From contig BQWY01000001.1 of NCBI GenBank assembly GCA_036984305.1, positions 2,935,501 to 2,999,500 on the forward strand: a stretch of DNA of 64,000 nt. Reading direction: 5' to 3'. The notes below the pieces were generated by a model. That model did no database searches. It saw only the letters and a program-made list of their open reading frames with translations, and had not been told where the DNA came from. Position numbers and translations under genes: made by a program. This document shows, one piece after another, positions 35,865 to 45,215 of this stretch (position 1 is the stretch's first letter; every line of letters begins with the position of its first letter). This stretch comes from Nitrospira sp. (GTDB lineage: Bacteria > Nitrospirota > Nitrospiria > Nitrospirales > Nitrospiraceae).

Positions 35865-37424
35865 GTGAGCCGGCTCTCCACCAGCGTGCACGACCTTCGG
35901 TCCTTGATTCGATCCTTCCACCCGCTGATCGTGATCGAAACGGTCGAAGAAGATCGGGTGCAATCCCTGCTCGCGTCGGTCGCCGCTCAGGAACGGCTCC
36001 CCATTTTTGAATGGTCGATCACGCGCGGTCTGACCAAACTCGAGGACCACCACACGCTCAGTCGCATGACGGCCACCCCGTTAGCCGTGCTGCAGCATCT
36101 TGGGGGTCTGACCGTGGAGGCGATCTTCTGGCTCAAGGATCTCTCCGCGCATCTGAGCGACCCGGCGGTCGCCCGGCAGCTTCGAGAAGTGAGCCATCGA
36201 TTCGGCCATACCCGCGCGACCTGCCTCCTCACGGGTGACCCTCTGACACTGCCCCAAGATCTCGACAAGGTTGCCGTACGATACGAACTCCAGCTTCCGG
36301 ATCGCGACGAACTGGATCGAGTCGTCCAGAATGTGCTCCACTCCCTCGCCCCCGGCAGCGGCACGGGCGAGGCTGGCTCGACCACGGTCGTGCCGGCCAT
36401 GGTCCGAGCAGCCGGACGTACACGCACACCGTCGGTGCATCCCGAGCAATACCAGGCGATCCTGCGGGCGTTGCAAGGATTGACGCTGCATCAAGCCCGC
36501 CAAGTTGTGTCGCACTGCATCATCGAGGACGGATCCCTGACCGCCGCGGACGTCCAGACCATCCTGGCTCGGAAAGCACAAGCCATCAAGGAAGGAGGTC
36601 TGCTGGAGTACTATCCGGTGGAAGACAATCGCTATGAACTGGGCGGGTTTCGCAACCTAAAAGCGTGGCTCGATCGCGCCAAGGTCGGCTTCACCTCAGA
36701 GGCAAAAGCGCTCAATCTGACGCCGCCCCGCGGCATCCTGCTCGTGGGAGTTCCTGGGTGCGGCAAATCGTTGGCCGCCAAATCGATCGCCCGTGAATGG
36801 GTGCTGCCGTTACTGAAACTCGATGCCGGCCGTTTGTTCGACAAATACATCGGAGAATCAGAAAAGAACTTCAGAAAGGCGATTGGGCTTGCCGAGTCTC
36901 TCGCGCCGATCGTCCTCTGGATCGATGAAATCGAGAAAGCGATGGTCGCCGGGGGTGGGAGCGGCGACGCCGACGCGGGGTTGAGCCGTCGGCTATTCGG
37001 CGCGTTCCTGACGTGGCTGCAGGAAAAGAAGCACGAAGTGTTTGTCGTCGCCACGGCGAACGATCTGACGGTACTGCCTCCGGAATTGCTTCGAAAAGGA
37101 CGGTTCGACGAGATCTTCTTCGTGGACCTTCCGAACGAGGCGGAACGCGAGGCAATCTGGGCCATTCACCTGCGTATACGGAAGCAAGATCCCGCCACAT
37201 TTCGGCTTTTGGAAATCGTGGCCGCCAGCGAGGGGTTCAGCGGCGCCGAGATCGAACAGGCGGTGATCGCCGCGCTGTACCGCGCGTTGCACGACAAAGA
37301 GCCGCTCGGCACCCAGCATCTCATCGAAGAACTCAAGCAGACCGTTCCTCTCTCGGCTTCGCGACGAGAAGATATCGCCCAACTACGCGCGACAGCACAG
37401 TCCCGGTTCGTGAGCGTGCGCTGA
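35865..37424 (+). CDS. Ycf46-like AAA+ ATPase
   Basis: The 519 residues have an N-terminal domain of about 250 residues (LRSLIRSFHPLIVIETVEED) that matches the Ycf46-type family, then an AAA+ module with Walker A GVPGCGKSLAAK (about 296-307), Walker B LWIDEIEKA and arginine-finger region LLRKGRFDEIFFVDLP. The GTG start at 35865 gives the family N-terminus. These proteins are widespread in cyanobacteria and other groups, but their function is undefined. No HExxH protease motif is present. It is divergent from the damaged glycosyltransferase. Confidence 0.85.
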   Translation: MSRLSTSVHDLRSLIRSFHPLIVIETVEEDRVQSLLASVAAQERLPIFEWSITRGLTKLEDHHTLSRMTATPLAVLQHLGGLTVEAIFWLKDLSAHLSDPAVARQLREVSHRFGHTRATCLLTGDPLTLPQDLDKVAVRYELQLPDRDELDRVVQNVLHSLAPGSGTGEAGSTTVVPAMVRAAGRTRTPSVHPEQYQAILRALQGLTLHQARQVVSHCIIEDGSLTAADVQTILARKAQAIKEGGLLEYYPVEDNRYELGGFRNLKAWLDRAKVGFTSEAKALNLTPPRGILLVGVPGCGKSLAAKSIAREWVLPLLKLDAGRLFDKYIGESEKNFRKAIGLAESLAPIVLWIDEIEKAMVAGGGSGDADAGLSRRLFGAFLTWLQEKKHEVFVVATANDLTVLPPELLRKGRFDEIFFVDLPNEAEREAIWAIHLRIRKQDPATFRLLEIVAASEGFSGAEIEQAVIAALYRALHDKEPLGTQHLIEELKQTVPLSASRREDIAQLRATAQSRFVSVR

Positions 37425-37657
37425 CCATCACCGCTGCCTCCACTGTTCTTCTTTCCCTACAGCCTCTCCATGCAACCGCGTTCCAACAATCGAGCGATTC
37501 GGCATCCAGGGTGTCCTAAGTACCGAATAGCATGAGCGTTCCTGCGACGCCGGGGGCGGAGGCTAGCTCTGGGCGCGTAACTTGAAGCAGTCAGGTGACG
37601 AATGCCGTCAAGGCAGTACGTCAAACCAACCCGACAATGAACGAGAGGAGACGTGTG

Positions 37658-38155
37658 ATGAAACCTACACTGCGAACTTTGGCAACGATCATGCTCGCAT
37701 GGGGCATGATCGCGATGGGCATTCCCAGGGCCGATGCCGCCACCGAGCCCACGATCGCAAATGGGGCCTCCGTGGTGATCAAGATGACGATTCAGATTCC
37801 CGAAGATCACATGATGATTCCCGAGCAATTGAGCGAATACACTCACGGTCACCAGGAGTTGTTCCCCGCCTTGGAAGAGGCATTGGAAGGCAAGCGCGTC
37901 GGGGACAAGGCCCAACTCGATCTTAACGCCGAACAAGCCTTTGGCCCTTACGACCCTGCCAAACGATTTACGATCTCGCGCAGTGAGTTGCCCTCTGATG
38001 CAAAAATCGGGGACGTGGGTGAGACTCCCGAGGGCCACCTCTATACAATCGTCGATCTCGCGGATGCGGCTGCCATCCTCGACTTCAACCATCCGCTGGC
38101 TGGAAAGCGTATCGTTTTGAACGTCACGGTCGTGAAGGTTGACCCGGAAACCTAG
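37658..38155 (+). CDS. Exported FKBP-type peptidyl-prolyl isomerase (SlyD-like)
   Basis: From the ATG at 37658 (GAGAGGAG upstream) the 165 residues have a signal peptide (TLATIMLAWGMIAMGIPRAD) and an FKBP domain with the inserted flap seen in SlyD: GASVVIKMTIQIPED, LFPALEEALEGKRVGDKAQL, AEQAFGPYDP, then NHPLAGKRIVLNVTVVKV. No histidine-rich metal tail is present. It should assist folding in the periplasm. Most SlyD proteins are cytoplasmic, so the signal is notable. Confidence 0.9.
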   Translation: MKPTLRTLATIMLAWGMIAMGIPRADAATEPTIANGASVVIKMTIQIPEDHMMIPEQLSEYTHGHQELFPALEEALEGKRVGDKAQLDLNAEQAFGPYDPAKRFTISRSELPSDAKIGDVGETPEGHLYTIVDLADAAAILDFNHPLAGKRIVLNVTVVKVDPET

Positions 38156-38243
38156 GGTGGAGCCTCAGAAGTAGCTGGGCGCCAGCACAGGCACCACTCA
38201 AGCGAGACGCCTGAGACGCGTGTACCGAGAAACCGGCGAGGGC

Positions 38244-38271
38244 TTGTTTGGGGGCCCAGGGGGTGTAGAAT
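38244..38271 (+). promoter_or_regulatory. Possible promoter of the small exported protein
   Basis: TTGTTT at 38244-38249, a 16-base spacer and TAGAAT at 38266-38271 (five of six consensus bases in the -10). The start codon at 38333 follows after about 55 bases. Confidence 0.35.
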
Positions 38272-38332
38272 ACAGCCAGGGAAGAGAAGGGCTCGTCACA
38301 GTGCCCACCCGTCGCCATGTGGGAGGTGTGCC

Positions 38333-38680
38333 ATGAATGGTAGAACACTGCTCGTCGCTGCGTTCATTGCGTGTGTATCGATCGCGCCGCTTGGCGGCAC
38401 CCCACATGTGCGGGCCTCCACGGAGGATCTCGGCAGTGCGATCGACGATTTTGTCGTGCATCAGTTCCCCCAGGCACGCGCCCACCACTGGGTGGTGAAT
38501 CAGACCCTCGTGGAGAACGAAGAAGTGACGGTGGACGTCAAAGCCGTCGTCACGGTTCCGTCACGCACGACACCGCTCGAGGAGCGGTTTCTGTTGCTCT
38601 TTGTGAAGGGAAAGCTGGCCGCCGCCCAATTTATTCCATTGGACGGGGATCCCGAATGCGAACCTGAACAACAGGCATAG
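38333..38680 (+). CDS. Small exported hypothetical protein
   Basis: The 115 residues have a signal peptide (LLVAAFIACVSIAPLGG) and a compact alpha+beta mature part of about 85 residues (DDFVVHQFPQARAHHWVVNQ, VTVDVKAVVTVPSRTTPLEE). A good GGAGGT lies before the ATG. The pattern suggests a single small domain with an amphipathic beta sheet. The family is unknown to me. Confidence 0.7.
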   Translation: MNGRTLLVAAFIACVSIAPLGGTPHVRASTEDLGSAIDDFVVHQFPQARAHHWVVNQTLVENEEVTVDVKAVVTVPSRTTPLEERFLLLFVKGKLAAAQFIPLDGDPECEPEQQA

Positions 38681-38978
38681 CCGCGAGTCTTCGACCCGCG
38701 GGGCACTACCGTCCCGCTGAGACTAATATCCCTCATACTTGAGGTGTGCGCCGAACACCCGTACCCTTTTATTGGCTCGCCTGACCTCCCGCGTATAAAC
38801 CTGCATCGCGCCCTTCGACTCATCATGCCATGAGGTAAGCGTGGATGGCTGACCCCTCATTCGTGTCGCAGGCTGATAGGGCACGCCACCGGTCGAGTGA
38901 CGGAACCGGTGTCACTGGTGAGAGGAGGTCGCGCCGAACGACGCCTCTACGAGTAAAAGGGCGGCTACAGCGGCCATG
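38681..38978. other. Intergenic region, no supported gene
   Basis: No gene with plausible composition was found. An imperfect palindrome with arms CACC...AGTGAC (38887-38901) and GTCACT...GGTG (38911-38920) sits near 38900. No T-run follows on either strand. Confidence 0.4.
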
Positions 38979-39761
38979 TCACAGAGTGCCGTGGGGCTGC
39001 TTCGAGAGGCTCTCCTTCCAACTTTGTTGGAGAGCATGGGCCGCCTGGTAGAGTGCTTCCTCATACGCCAGGCTTCGCACTGCATCCTGGGCCTCCACGG
39101 GATTGCGCGGGGCCGCGATGCGTTGCTGGCCACCTTGCCGATAGATCGAGGGGAAGGCATTGGATTCTAGACCGTTCGCCAATTGCTCGAGGGTCACAAC
39201 CGATCGCCCTTCACTGCGCCACGGACTTCTGCCAGAGCGGCCATCCACGAGCGCCATTTCGGCCAACGCGTAAACGGAGGTCACTGTACCGGGCAGCGTA
39301 CCCATCGCCCCGCCGCCCGCTCGATTGCCGTCCATCGCGAAGGGTTGTGGCTCCTGAAGCTCAATTGCCGAGAGCACCACCACCGCAAGCCATTCGACCT
39401 GACGCGTCTCGGCAAGCGTCGTGAGCGGCAATCGGCCGTCCCTCGTCGCTATGACCTCTTCATCAGGCACGACGGCACCGACGTGGATCGGCACCGCTTC
39501 CTCGACACGAGCCCGCGCCTGCCGCCTCACGAATTCAAGGCCCTGAGGCGATAGCGCCGACTCCTCACCCTGCTTCTGATCGGCTATGACGACCACCAAG
39601 GCGACCGGACTCGCCGAGATAGTCCGCGGTTCAACCACGGACGGATCACTAGCCCGTGAATTCAAATAGCTATTGAGACGAGGCGCAGGCAGCCCGGGTC
39701 CACAGGCCGTGAGGAATACTGCGACGATCCAAATCACCACCGACACGCCGAAACGATCCAT
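38979..39761 (-). CDS. Lipoprotein, hypothetical
   Basis: From the ATG at 39761 (CTGGAGGG upstream) the protein has 260 residues and a lipobox FLTAC (about 15-19). The mature part has an alpha/beta segment (VALVVVIADQKQGEESALSP, VEWLAVVVLSAIELQEPQPF) and a predicted helical C-terminus. The LAEMALVDGRSGRSPWRSEG stretch suggests a peripheral binding surface; the overall fold resembles small TolB-N/CsgG-like lipoproteins. It follows the DUF5069 gene with 16 bases between. Confidence 0.68.
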   Translation of the reverse strand: MDRFGVSVVIWIVAVFLTACGPGLPAPRLNSYLNSRASDPSVVEPRTISASPVALVVVIADQKQGEESALSPQGLEFVRRQARARVEEAVPIHVGAVVPDEEVIATRDGRLPLTTLAETRQVEWLAVVVLSAIELQEPQPFAMDGNRAGGGAMGTLPGTVTSVYALAEMALVDGRSGRSPWRSEGRSVVTLEQLANGLESNAFPSIYRQGGQQRIAAPRNPVEAQDAVRSLAYEEALYQAAHALQQSWKESLSKQPHGTL

Positions 39762-39777
39762 GGCACCCTCCAGGTTG

Positions 39778-40215
39778 CTACAGTCGACCTTCATCGAGTT
39801 CGATCGCGTCCACCCACGTACTGGCCGGAGGCAACGAATCGATGGGCACGCCCCGCTTCGCGGCAACGGCGGCGAGACGACCGCGGTACCGCTCGACGGC
39901 AGCCGCATCACCTGGCTTGGCCGTCAGGACGTGTTTCGTCCAGGCCTGTATGTCCGCTTGACGGAGGGGGCGACCGTGTACGCGAACCCAATCGAGAAGT
40001 TCGTCATCGGTCGCTCCTGACAACACCCGCTCTTCGAACTCCTGCGGATCGACTTGAAGAAAATCCAATAGAGCCTTGTCGAAACCGGAGGTGAGATAGT
40101 TGTAGTCGGCAATGCCGCCTGCATGGCGAAGACGGACCTTGTCGATCAAGCGAGCCAAATGCGCCATGCCCCCCAGCAGCACCTTCGGACTTCTCGGATA
40201 TCGCTCATTGGACAT
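39778..40215 (-). CDS. DUF5069 protein
   Basis: From the ATG at 40215 (GAGAGG upstream) the protein has about 145 residues. The features RSPKVLLGGMAHLARLIDKV, ADYNYLTSGFDKALLDFLQV and DDELLDWVRVHGRP are typical of the DUF5069 family, small helical proteins of unknown role in many bacteria. It is cytoplasmic. It lies before the lipoprotein gene on the same strand. Confidence 0.8.
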   Translation of the reverse strand: MSNERYPRSPKVLLGGMAHLARLIDKVRLRHAGGIADYNYLTSGFDKALLDFLQVDPQEFEERVLSGATDDELLDWVRVHGRPLRQADIQAWTKHVLTAKPGDAAAVERYRGRLAAVAAKRGVPIDSLPPASTWVDAIELDEGRL

Positions 40216-40357
40216 ATCAACCTCTCGGTCTGCGCACATCCCTCTTCCTGATTCCTCTCCCGCATGATCGCGAACGTTAATTGACTCGCGGCGTCGGCCT
40301 CCCCGTGGTAGCCTCCATCTCGATACTCACGGCACGTTGAGGAAAGGATTCCCCACC

Positions 40358-40699
40358 ATGGCACTTCCGGCGATGAAACAGGCCGACAGCCGACAAGATA
40401 AACGCGGCCAGATTCACTATCGTATCCACTTTTCCGCCCACGGGCGCCGCCACGCGGGAGACGGCCACCTCGCCGACCTGTCTGCTTCGGGATGTTGCAT
40501 CAAGAGTTCGGTCGCCGTCCAGCAGGGGGAGGTGCTCGAGTTGACCATTCAGGCCAACGACGGGAAAATCGTCATCGTCGACGAATCCGTGGTTCGGTGG
40601 GTACGACCGGACGGCTTCGGTGTTGCGTTCAAGCAAATGCGCAGGCCGGCCGCGCTCTGGGTCGCCGACGTCTGCCGCCGCCTCGCGCTCTATCGTTGA
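40358..40699 (+). CDS. PilZ-domain protein
   Basis: About 113 residues form one PilZ domain. The cyclic-di-GMP binding motif is present as QIHYR (a QxxxR form of RxxxR) and DLSASG (DxSxxG) downstream, followed by the beta strands GEVLELTIQANDGKIVIVDE and VVRWVRPDGFGVAFKQM. AGGAAAGG lies upstream of the ATG. It should bind c-di-GMP and relay it to an unknown partner. It is convergent with the next leftward gene. Confidence 0.82.
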   Translation: MALPAMKQADSRQDKRGQIHYRIHFSAHGRRHAGDGHLADLSASGCCIKSSVAVQQGEVLELTIQANDGKIVIVDESVVRWVRPDGFGVAFKQMRRPAALWVADVCRRLALYR

Positions 40700-40709
40700 C
40701 GTCCTCTTC

Positions 40710-41441
40710 TCAGGGGCCTTCGCGCGATGGTGTACGGCCAGGATCGTCGTCCAGACCGATGAGCACGAGCCCAACGGCCGCCTCCTGTGGTGACGCATTG
40801 GTCAGCCGCAGCCTATTGTCCTTCACCGTCTGCACGCGAACCCAATGAAAGCCCGCGCGAGGAAACTCGAGCTCATGCTCGACTGTCGTCGTTCCGGTAG
40901 TGCCAGAGCCCAGGAGGGAACAGGCTCGATCGATATAGACCAGAAACAACGTCTCCTTCGTATCCAAATCGACCAACACCGTCTGATCGAAGAAGCGCTC
41001 GTTGCCGGCCCGTAGACTCAGTGTCCCCAGACGCACGACGTGAGCCTCGCGAGCTGATATGGCGAGGGGGCGATACAGCGCACTGTCCTCCCAGGGCAGG
41101 GCGGCCGATTGGAGCCGCCGCTCCAAGGTGTCCATATTGAAGCGAAGCCGGTCCCCGATCCGCACCGTTTTTCGAATCGCGGTCCCCTCTTCGGACTCGC
41201 CCAACAGCGTCCCCGCCAAAAATGGGAAGAGCAGGGTTATGTCCTCCGTGAACGTGGCGTCGGGAAGTGGATTGCGGGCACCGTCGAGCAACCGGACGGT
41301 CATTGTGACGTCGCGGCCGGCGTCCGGAGCGCCCGCCCTGGCCCCTTGCCCAGCAACAGCTAAAGACGTCCCTATCAACCAGCACGCCAGTCCGACGGCC
41401 GGCCAGGCGAGCCGAAGCCCCGCCTGCTGCAACCAGTTCAT
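40710..41441 (-). CDS. Exported hypothetical protein
   Basis: From the ATG at 41441 (GAGGGAAG upstream) the 243 residues have a signal peptide (AWPAVGLACWLIGTSLAVAG). The mature part is beta-rich: VTMTVRLLDGARNPLPDATF, RAGNERFFDQTVLVDLDTKE and AGFHWVRVQTVKDNRLRLTN, suggesting an immunoglobulin-like or jelly-roll fold. No catalytic motif stands out. Divergent from the beta-propeller lipoprotein. Confidence 0.65.
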   Translation of the reverse strand: MNWLQQAGLRLAWPAVGLACWLIGTSLAVAGQGARAGAPDAGRDVTMTVRLLDGARNPLPDATFTEDITLLFPFLAGTLLGESEEGTAIRKTVRIGDRLRFNMDTLERRLQSAALPWEDSALYRPLAISAREAHVVRLGTLSLRAGNERFFDQTVLVDLDTKETLFLVYIDRACSLLGSGTTGTTTVEHELEFPRAGFHWVRVQTVKDNRLRLTNASPQEAAVGLVLIGLDDDPGRTPSREGP

Positions 41442-41780
41442 TCTTCCCTCAACAAGCCTCGATGCGGTGAGAGGGTGGTCCCCGGCCCACGTGTAGCGGT
41501 TGGGCAACCGACGTACCCTGATCCTCGGAGAGGTATCAGACAAGGTCCGACTCTGTCTACATCTCCTTCATCGAGCGGCCAACGCGCTGAGCATCAACAT
41601 CCGGCCTGCTATCATCGTGACCAGCGGAACCGGGTCGAGGCTACTCCTTTCGCATATGACCGGACCCTGACGTTCGGGGCCCCATGCCGGCCCGGGAAGC
41701 GGGATGAGCCACGGAGCGCCTCTTGGAGGGTTGCGAAACAAAACCTGGATTGTCTAATGTGCTCGAAGGATGTGGACCCA

Positions 41781-43238
41781 ATGAGCCCCACCATGACAGG
41801 CCCTCGACCTACCCCAGGATTCCGTAGGGGCTATGTCGTGGCGTCCATAATCGGGATCGTAGCGTGTGCGGCCCTTCTTTACGGCTGTCACGAGGTAGAG
41901 AAGGATCAGGACGCCGGTAGCGCCACCACACGCGTATCGGTCTCCACGACGACATCGGTTCAGTCAAACGGGGGGAGCGGGGACGGGACGCGTGTATCCA
42001 TCGGAATCCCGTTGAGCACGAATCGACGGCCGGGGATGAGCGCCGACGGCCGGTTTGTCGCCTTCGATTCCGTGGCCACGAATCTCGTTCCCGGTCTCAA
42101 TACCAACAATCGCCGGCAGGTCTACGTGCGAGACCGGCAGACGAATATCACCGAGCTTGTGTCCGTCAATTCTCAGGGGTTGCCGGGAAACGGGGACAGC
42201 TTCGCGCCCGTCATCAGCGACGACGGCCAAACCGTCGTGTTCGAATCGCTGGCGAGCAATCTGATCTTCGGAGACACCAACGATGCGAGTGATATCTTCC
42301 TGCGCGATCGCACCACCCGACTGACCGAGCGCATCTCTCAGTTTACGAGTGGAATCCAGGGCACGTGTTCGGGAACCGGCTTGGCCTGCTCGAGTTTTGA
42401 ACCCTCGATCAATTCCGATGCCACGGTGATCGCCTTCGGCTCGGCGTCGCGGCTCGTCAATGACGACGTCGACAACCAGACCGACATCTATGTCCTCCAG
42501 AGAGGCGGCACCTTGGAGATGCAGCGGATCACAGTGCCGGCCGGGCTTTCCTCGCCCCCGCCTAATCAGGGCAATCCTTCGGTCAGCGCCGACGGACAGT
42601 TCGTCGCGTTCGCCTCCACGAGCAGCCAACTCGCGACTGTGGTGAACACCACGGACACCGTATCAGATATCTTCCTGTATGAAATCTCCACAAAGACGAC
42701 CCGGAAGGTAACGATCCCCTTCTCCGGCTTCCCTGCTGACGGGAACAGTTTTTGGCCTTCCATCAGCGGCGACGGTCGCTTCGTGGCCTTTTGGTCCAAT
42801 GCCACGAATCTGACGGCGACCTTTCGGCCAACGACGGGTCTTGCCAACGTCTTCGTCGCGGACATGCAGACGTCCGTCCCGTCGATCTCAATTATTTCCC
42901 TGGGGCTTGGAAACCAGTCCGGCAACGGCGACAGTCAGTTTCCGTCAATCAGCCGGGACGGCAACTTCATCACCTTCGTGTCGAACGCCAACAATTTCGA
43001 CACCGCGACGACCGATTCAAACTCGCTGTTCGATGTGTACCGTTCAGAACGCGCCTGCATGCCCTGTCGGACTACCCGTGTAACGATCGCGCTTGCGGGA
43101 CGGGACGTCGACTTGAACAGCTATGGTCCAACCATTAGCGAGGACGGCCGGACCATCGCCTACTTCTCGGATGCCACGACACTCGTCCCAGCCGATACGA
43201 ACGGCGTTCGAGATGCGTTCCTCCGGGTCATGCCGTAA
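41781..43238 (+). CDS. Beta-propeller (TolB/PD40-type) lipoprotein
   Basis: From the ATG at 41781 the protein has 485 residues. A signal with lipobox-like LLYGC (about 34-38) leads into a Thr/Ser-rich stretch, then about 400 residues of repeated propeller blades of the PD40 kind with SADGRFVAFDSVATNLVPG, SDDGQTVVFESLASNLIFG, SGDGRFVAFWSNATNLTATF and SEDGRTIAYFSDATTLVPA. These repeats also occur in TolB but the surroundings here have no Tol genes. It is probably a surface or periplasmic binding protein. A start further upstream (41475) is possible but lacks the signal. Confidence 0.8.
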   Translation: MSPTMTGPRPTPGFRRGYVVASIIGIVACAALLYGCHEVEKDQDAGSATTRVSVSTTTSVQSNGGSGDGTRVSIGIPLSTNRRPGMSADGRFVAFDSVATNLVPGLNTNNRRQVYVRDRQTNITELVSVNSQGLPGNGDSFAPVISDDGQTVVFESLASNLIFGDTNDASDIFLRDRTTRLTERISQFTSGIQGTCSGTGLACSSFEPSINSDATVIAFGSASRLVNDDVDNQTDIYVLQRGGTLEMQRITVPAGLSSPPPNQGNPSVSADGQFVAFASTSSQLATVVNTTDTVSDIFLYEISTKTTRKVTIPFSGFPADGNSFWPSISGDGRFVAFWSNATNLTATFRPTTGLANVFVADMQTSVPSISIISLGLGNQSGNGDSQFPSISRDGNFITFVSNANNFDTATTDSNSLFDVYRSERACMPCRTTRVTIALAGRDVDLNSYGPTISEDGRTIAYFSDATTLVPADTNGVRDAFLRVMP

Positions 43239-43636
43239 CCATTCGTGCGTGCCAGGGGACAGGCTCCACCATGTCCCGGTCGGCCTACCAATGGCGCACC
43301 CATTTCACTCCTGCGGAAGCGTGACGCATCCCCTCTGGAACCTCGCTTCCCCGGTGTCGATACACAAGAATGGACTCCCGCGCGCTGCTTGTCGCCGATC
43401 CGACCTGCTCCTGGAGGCGACCAGCCAATCTGAGCAGTCAGGTGGCGTGCTCAACATCAACGCATCAGGGCGAGGCTGGCGCGGCTCACCACTCGCCAGC
43501 CGACCGAGTTTCACGACACCATCCCGCCACTGTTGATGTAGCAATTTTGAGATAGGCTCTAGATAGGGAACCGTGTGCGACCGGACCACCTGGAGCGGAA
43601 CCAGGAGGTCCGATCAGGAGGGAAATCAGGGGGAGA
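43239..43636. other. Intergenic region with two palindromes
   Basis: No gene is supported. GGGACA (43256-43261) and TGTCCC (43272-43277) flank a GGCT string, like the GGGGACAGGCT elements seen at 56.7 and 60.6 kb. Further on GGACCACCTGG (43583-43593) and CCAGGAGGTCC (43601-43611) form an 11-base stem with one central A:A mismatch, 26 bases past the stop of the leftward membrane-protein gene. Confidence 0.55.
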
Positions 43637-43963
43637 TCAGAAGGTCGAACTCCGGGGACCGACCCAGCGGACGCCCTTGGGGCGCATCGGGGCACCGACC
43701 AGCGCCCCCAATGATGCGAAGAGCGCAATCACCCCGACCGCGAAAGCAATGGCAAACCCACCAACCGGCACCGGCTGACGCGGCTTGACGTTGGCCGCCA
43801 CACCTTGGGCTTGATGCTCCACGTTCATCGTTTGAACCGCCGCCTCGGCCTCGCCGATCACGACAGGTCCGGGTGGCAGAGTGAGAAACAGATAGCCCGC
43901 GAGAACGGCCACCAGGGTCGCCAGCCAAATAATACTCGTACCGCTTTCGAATGGATGTCGCAT
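43637..43963 (-). CDS. Small membrane protein, hypothetical
   Basis: The 108 residues have two hydrophobic helices: IIWLATLVAVLAGYLFLTLP (about 11-30) and VGGFAIAFAVGVIALFASLG (about 67-86), with a hydrophilic loop between. GGAGGTGA lies just before the ATG, giving good support. No family is recognised. Confidence 0.7.
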   Translation of the reverse strand: MRHPFESGTSIIWLATLVAVLAGYLFLTLPPGPVVIGEAEAAVQTMNVEHQAQGVAANVKPRQPVPVGGFAIAFAVGVIALFASLGALVGAPMRPKGVRWVGPRSSTF

Positions 43964-44432
43964 CGCGTCACCTCCGCGTCACATCGCTTGCCAGCGATCT
44001 CTATGCATCGTCGCTCGATCTGATGCATCTCTTACGCAACACTCGTACCATCTGGGACCCTCCCTTCGCCCATCGTCTATAAGTGACTTGAAAACAAGAC
44101 GAAATATGGCTATCAGGCAGCTGCGTGAACACGCGGCGCGTGTCTCGTCAACAGTATCAAAAAAGATAAGAGTGTGACGGAAGTGATACGGGACCGAACG
44201 AACCGGGACGATGGTCAGACCTCATCGCGTGGCAACCTCATCCACGAGTCGGACAGACGCTGCGGCCCACCATCGTGACGGGAACTACATGTTGTGCGAA
44301 AGTCGGTTCGGTGACGCTCCCGATCATGTTTCTGGGGCGCGGCATCGGTACGGAGGCGGTCGCGCGCGCAGGCCAAAAAAGGATATGATTTCACTCAAGC
44401 CCTGACGCACCGCGCGTCCACTCGCACTCAGG
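43964..44432. other. Intergenic region, no supported gene
   Basis: No coding region with a plausible start or composition was found. A short hairpin (ACACGC/GCGTGT near 44129-44145) and an AT-rich stretch near 44160 occur. It probably holds the promoters of the flanking genes. Confidence 0.4.
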
Positions 44433-45215
44433 ATGCCACGGAACCCGTTGCGCATTGCACTCTTGCACCTTGCCCCCGTCCTCGGCGAGATCACGCGGAA
44501 TCGCGATCTCATCCAACGTGCGGTCGTCACCGCGGCGGAGGCCGGCGCCACATGGATTGTGACACCGGAGCTGAGTGTCTGTGGCTACGGTTTCGCCGAC
44601 CTCATTGGTACGCGGTGGATTGTGCCGCAACCCGACGATTGGATGTCGTCCATGTGCCGCGTATCGGCACAGCGAAGGATTACCCTTTTTCTGTCGCACC
44701 CCGAGCAAGACCGGCGATCGGCCCGCCTCTACAACTCATTGTTCGTCCTGACACCGGACGGCACGATTGCCGGCGTCCATCGCAAGATCAACGCCCTCCG
44801 CACCGGCTCGGAATCCTGGTCCACCCCGGGCAGGCTGGCGACGCCCGTCCCGGCTCCTCCCCTGCCTCGCGTCGGCTTGCTCATCTGCGCCGATGCATTC
44901 ACGCGGCGGATCGCATGGAGCCTCCGCGCGCAGGGCGCCAAATTCCTGGTTTCGGCTGCAGCCTGGGCCCCGGGGTTCCACGGGCCGAATGGAGAATGGG
45001 AGCAATGTACGCGCGACACCGGGCTCCCGCTGATCGTCTGCAATCGGACCGGTACCGACTCCGTCCTCGACTTCACCGCGGCGGAGAGCGTCGTGGTCGC
45101 CGACGGCCGGCGCCTCCTTTCCCTTTCGTCCGCTGGTTCGGTCGCCTTCCTCTTCGACTGGGATCTTTCGTCTCAGTCCGTGGTACCGGGGTCGGAACGG
45201 CGCCTTCCGCTCTGA
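44433..45215 (+). CDS. Nitrilase-superfamily carbon-nitrogen hydrolase
   Basis: The 260 residues contain the Glu-Lys-Cys triad of the family: E46 in IVTPELSVCGYG, K118 in GVHRKINAL and C152 in GLLICADAF. The following histidine/aromatic elements look normal. The family hydrolyses amides and nitriles or transfers acyl groups; the subfamily cannot be told by eye. The stop region overlaps the end of the convergent DUF488 gene by 143 bases. Confidence 0.9.
   Translation: MPRNPLRIALLHLAPVLGEITRNRDLIQRAVVTAAEAGATWIVTPELSVCGYGFADLIGTRWIVPQPDDWMSSMCRVSAQRRITLFLSHPEQDRRSARLYNSLFVLTPDGTIAGVHRKINALRTGSESWSTPGRLATPVPAPPLPRVGLLICADAFTRRIAWSLRAQGAKFLVSAAAWAPGFHGPNGEWEQCTRDTGLPLIVCNRTGTDSVLDFTAAESVVVADGRRLLSLSSAGSVAFLFDWDLSSQSVVPGSERRLPL

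Noticed and set aside
38845-39051. A 68-codon rightward frame before the lipoprotein gene
   Set aside because: Arg-rich, no ribosome-binding site, and overlapping the real leftward gene end.
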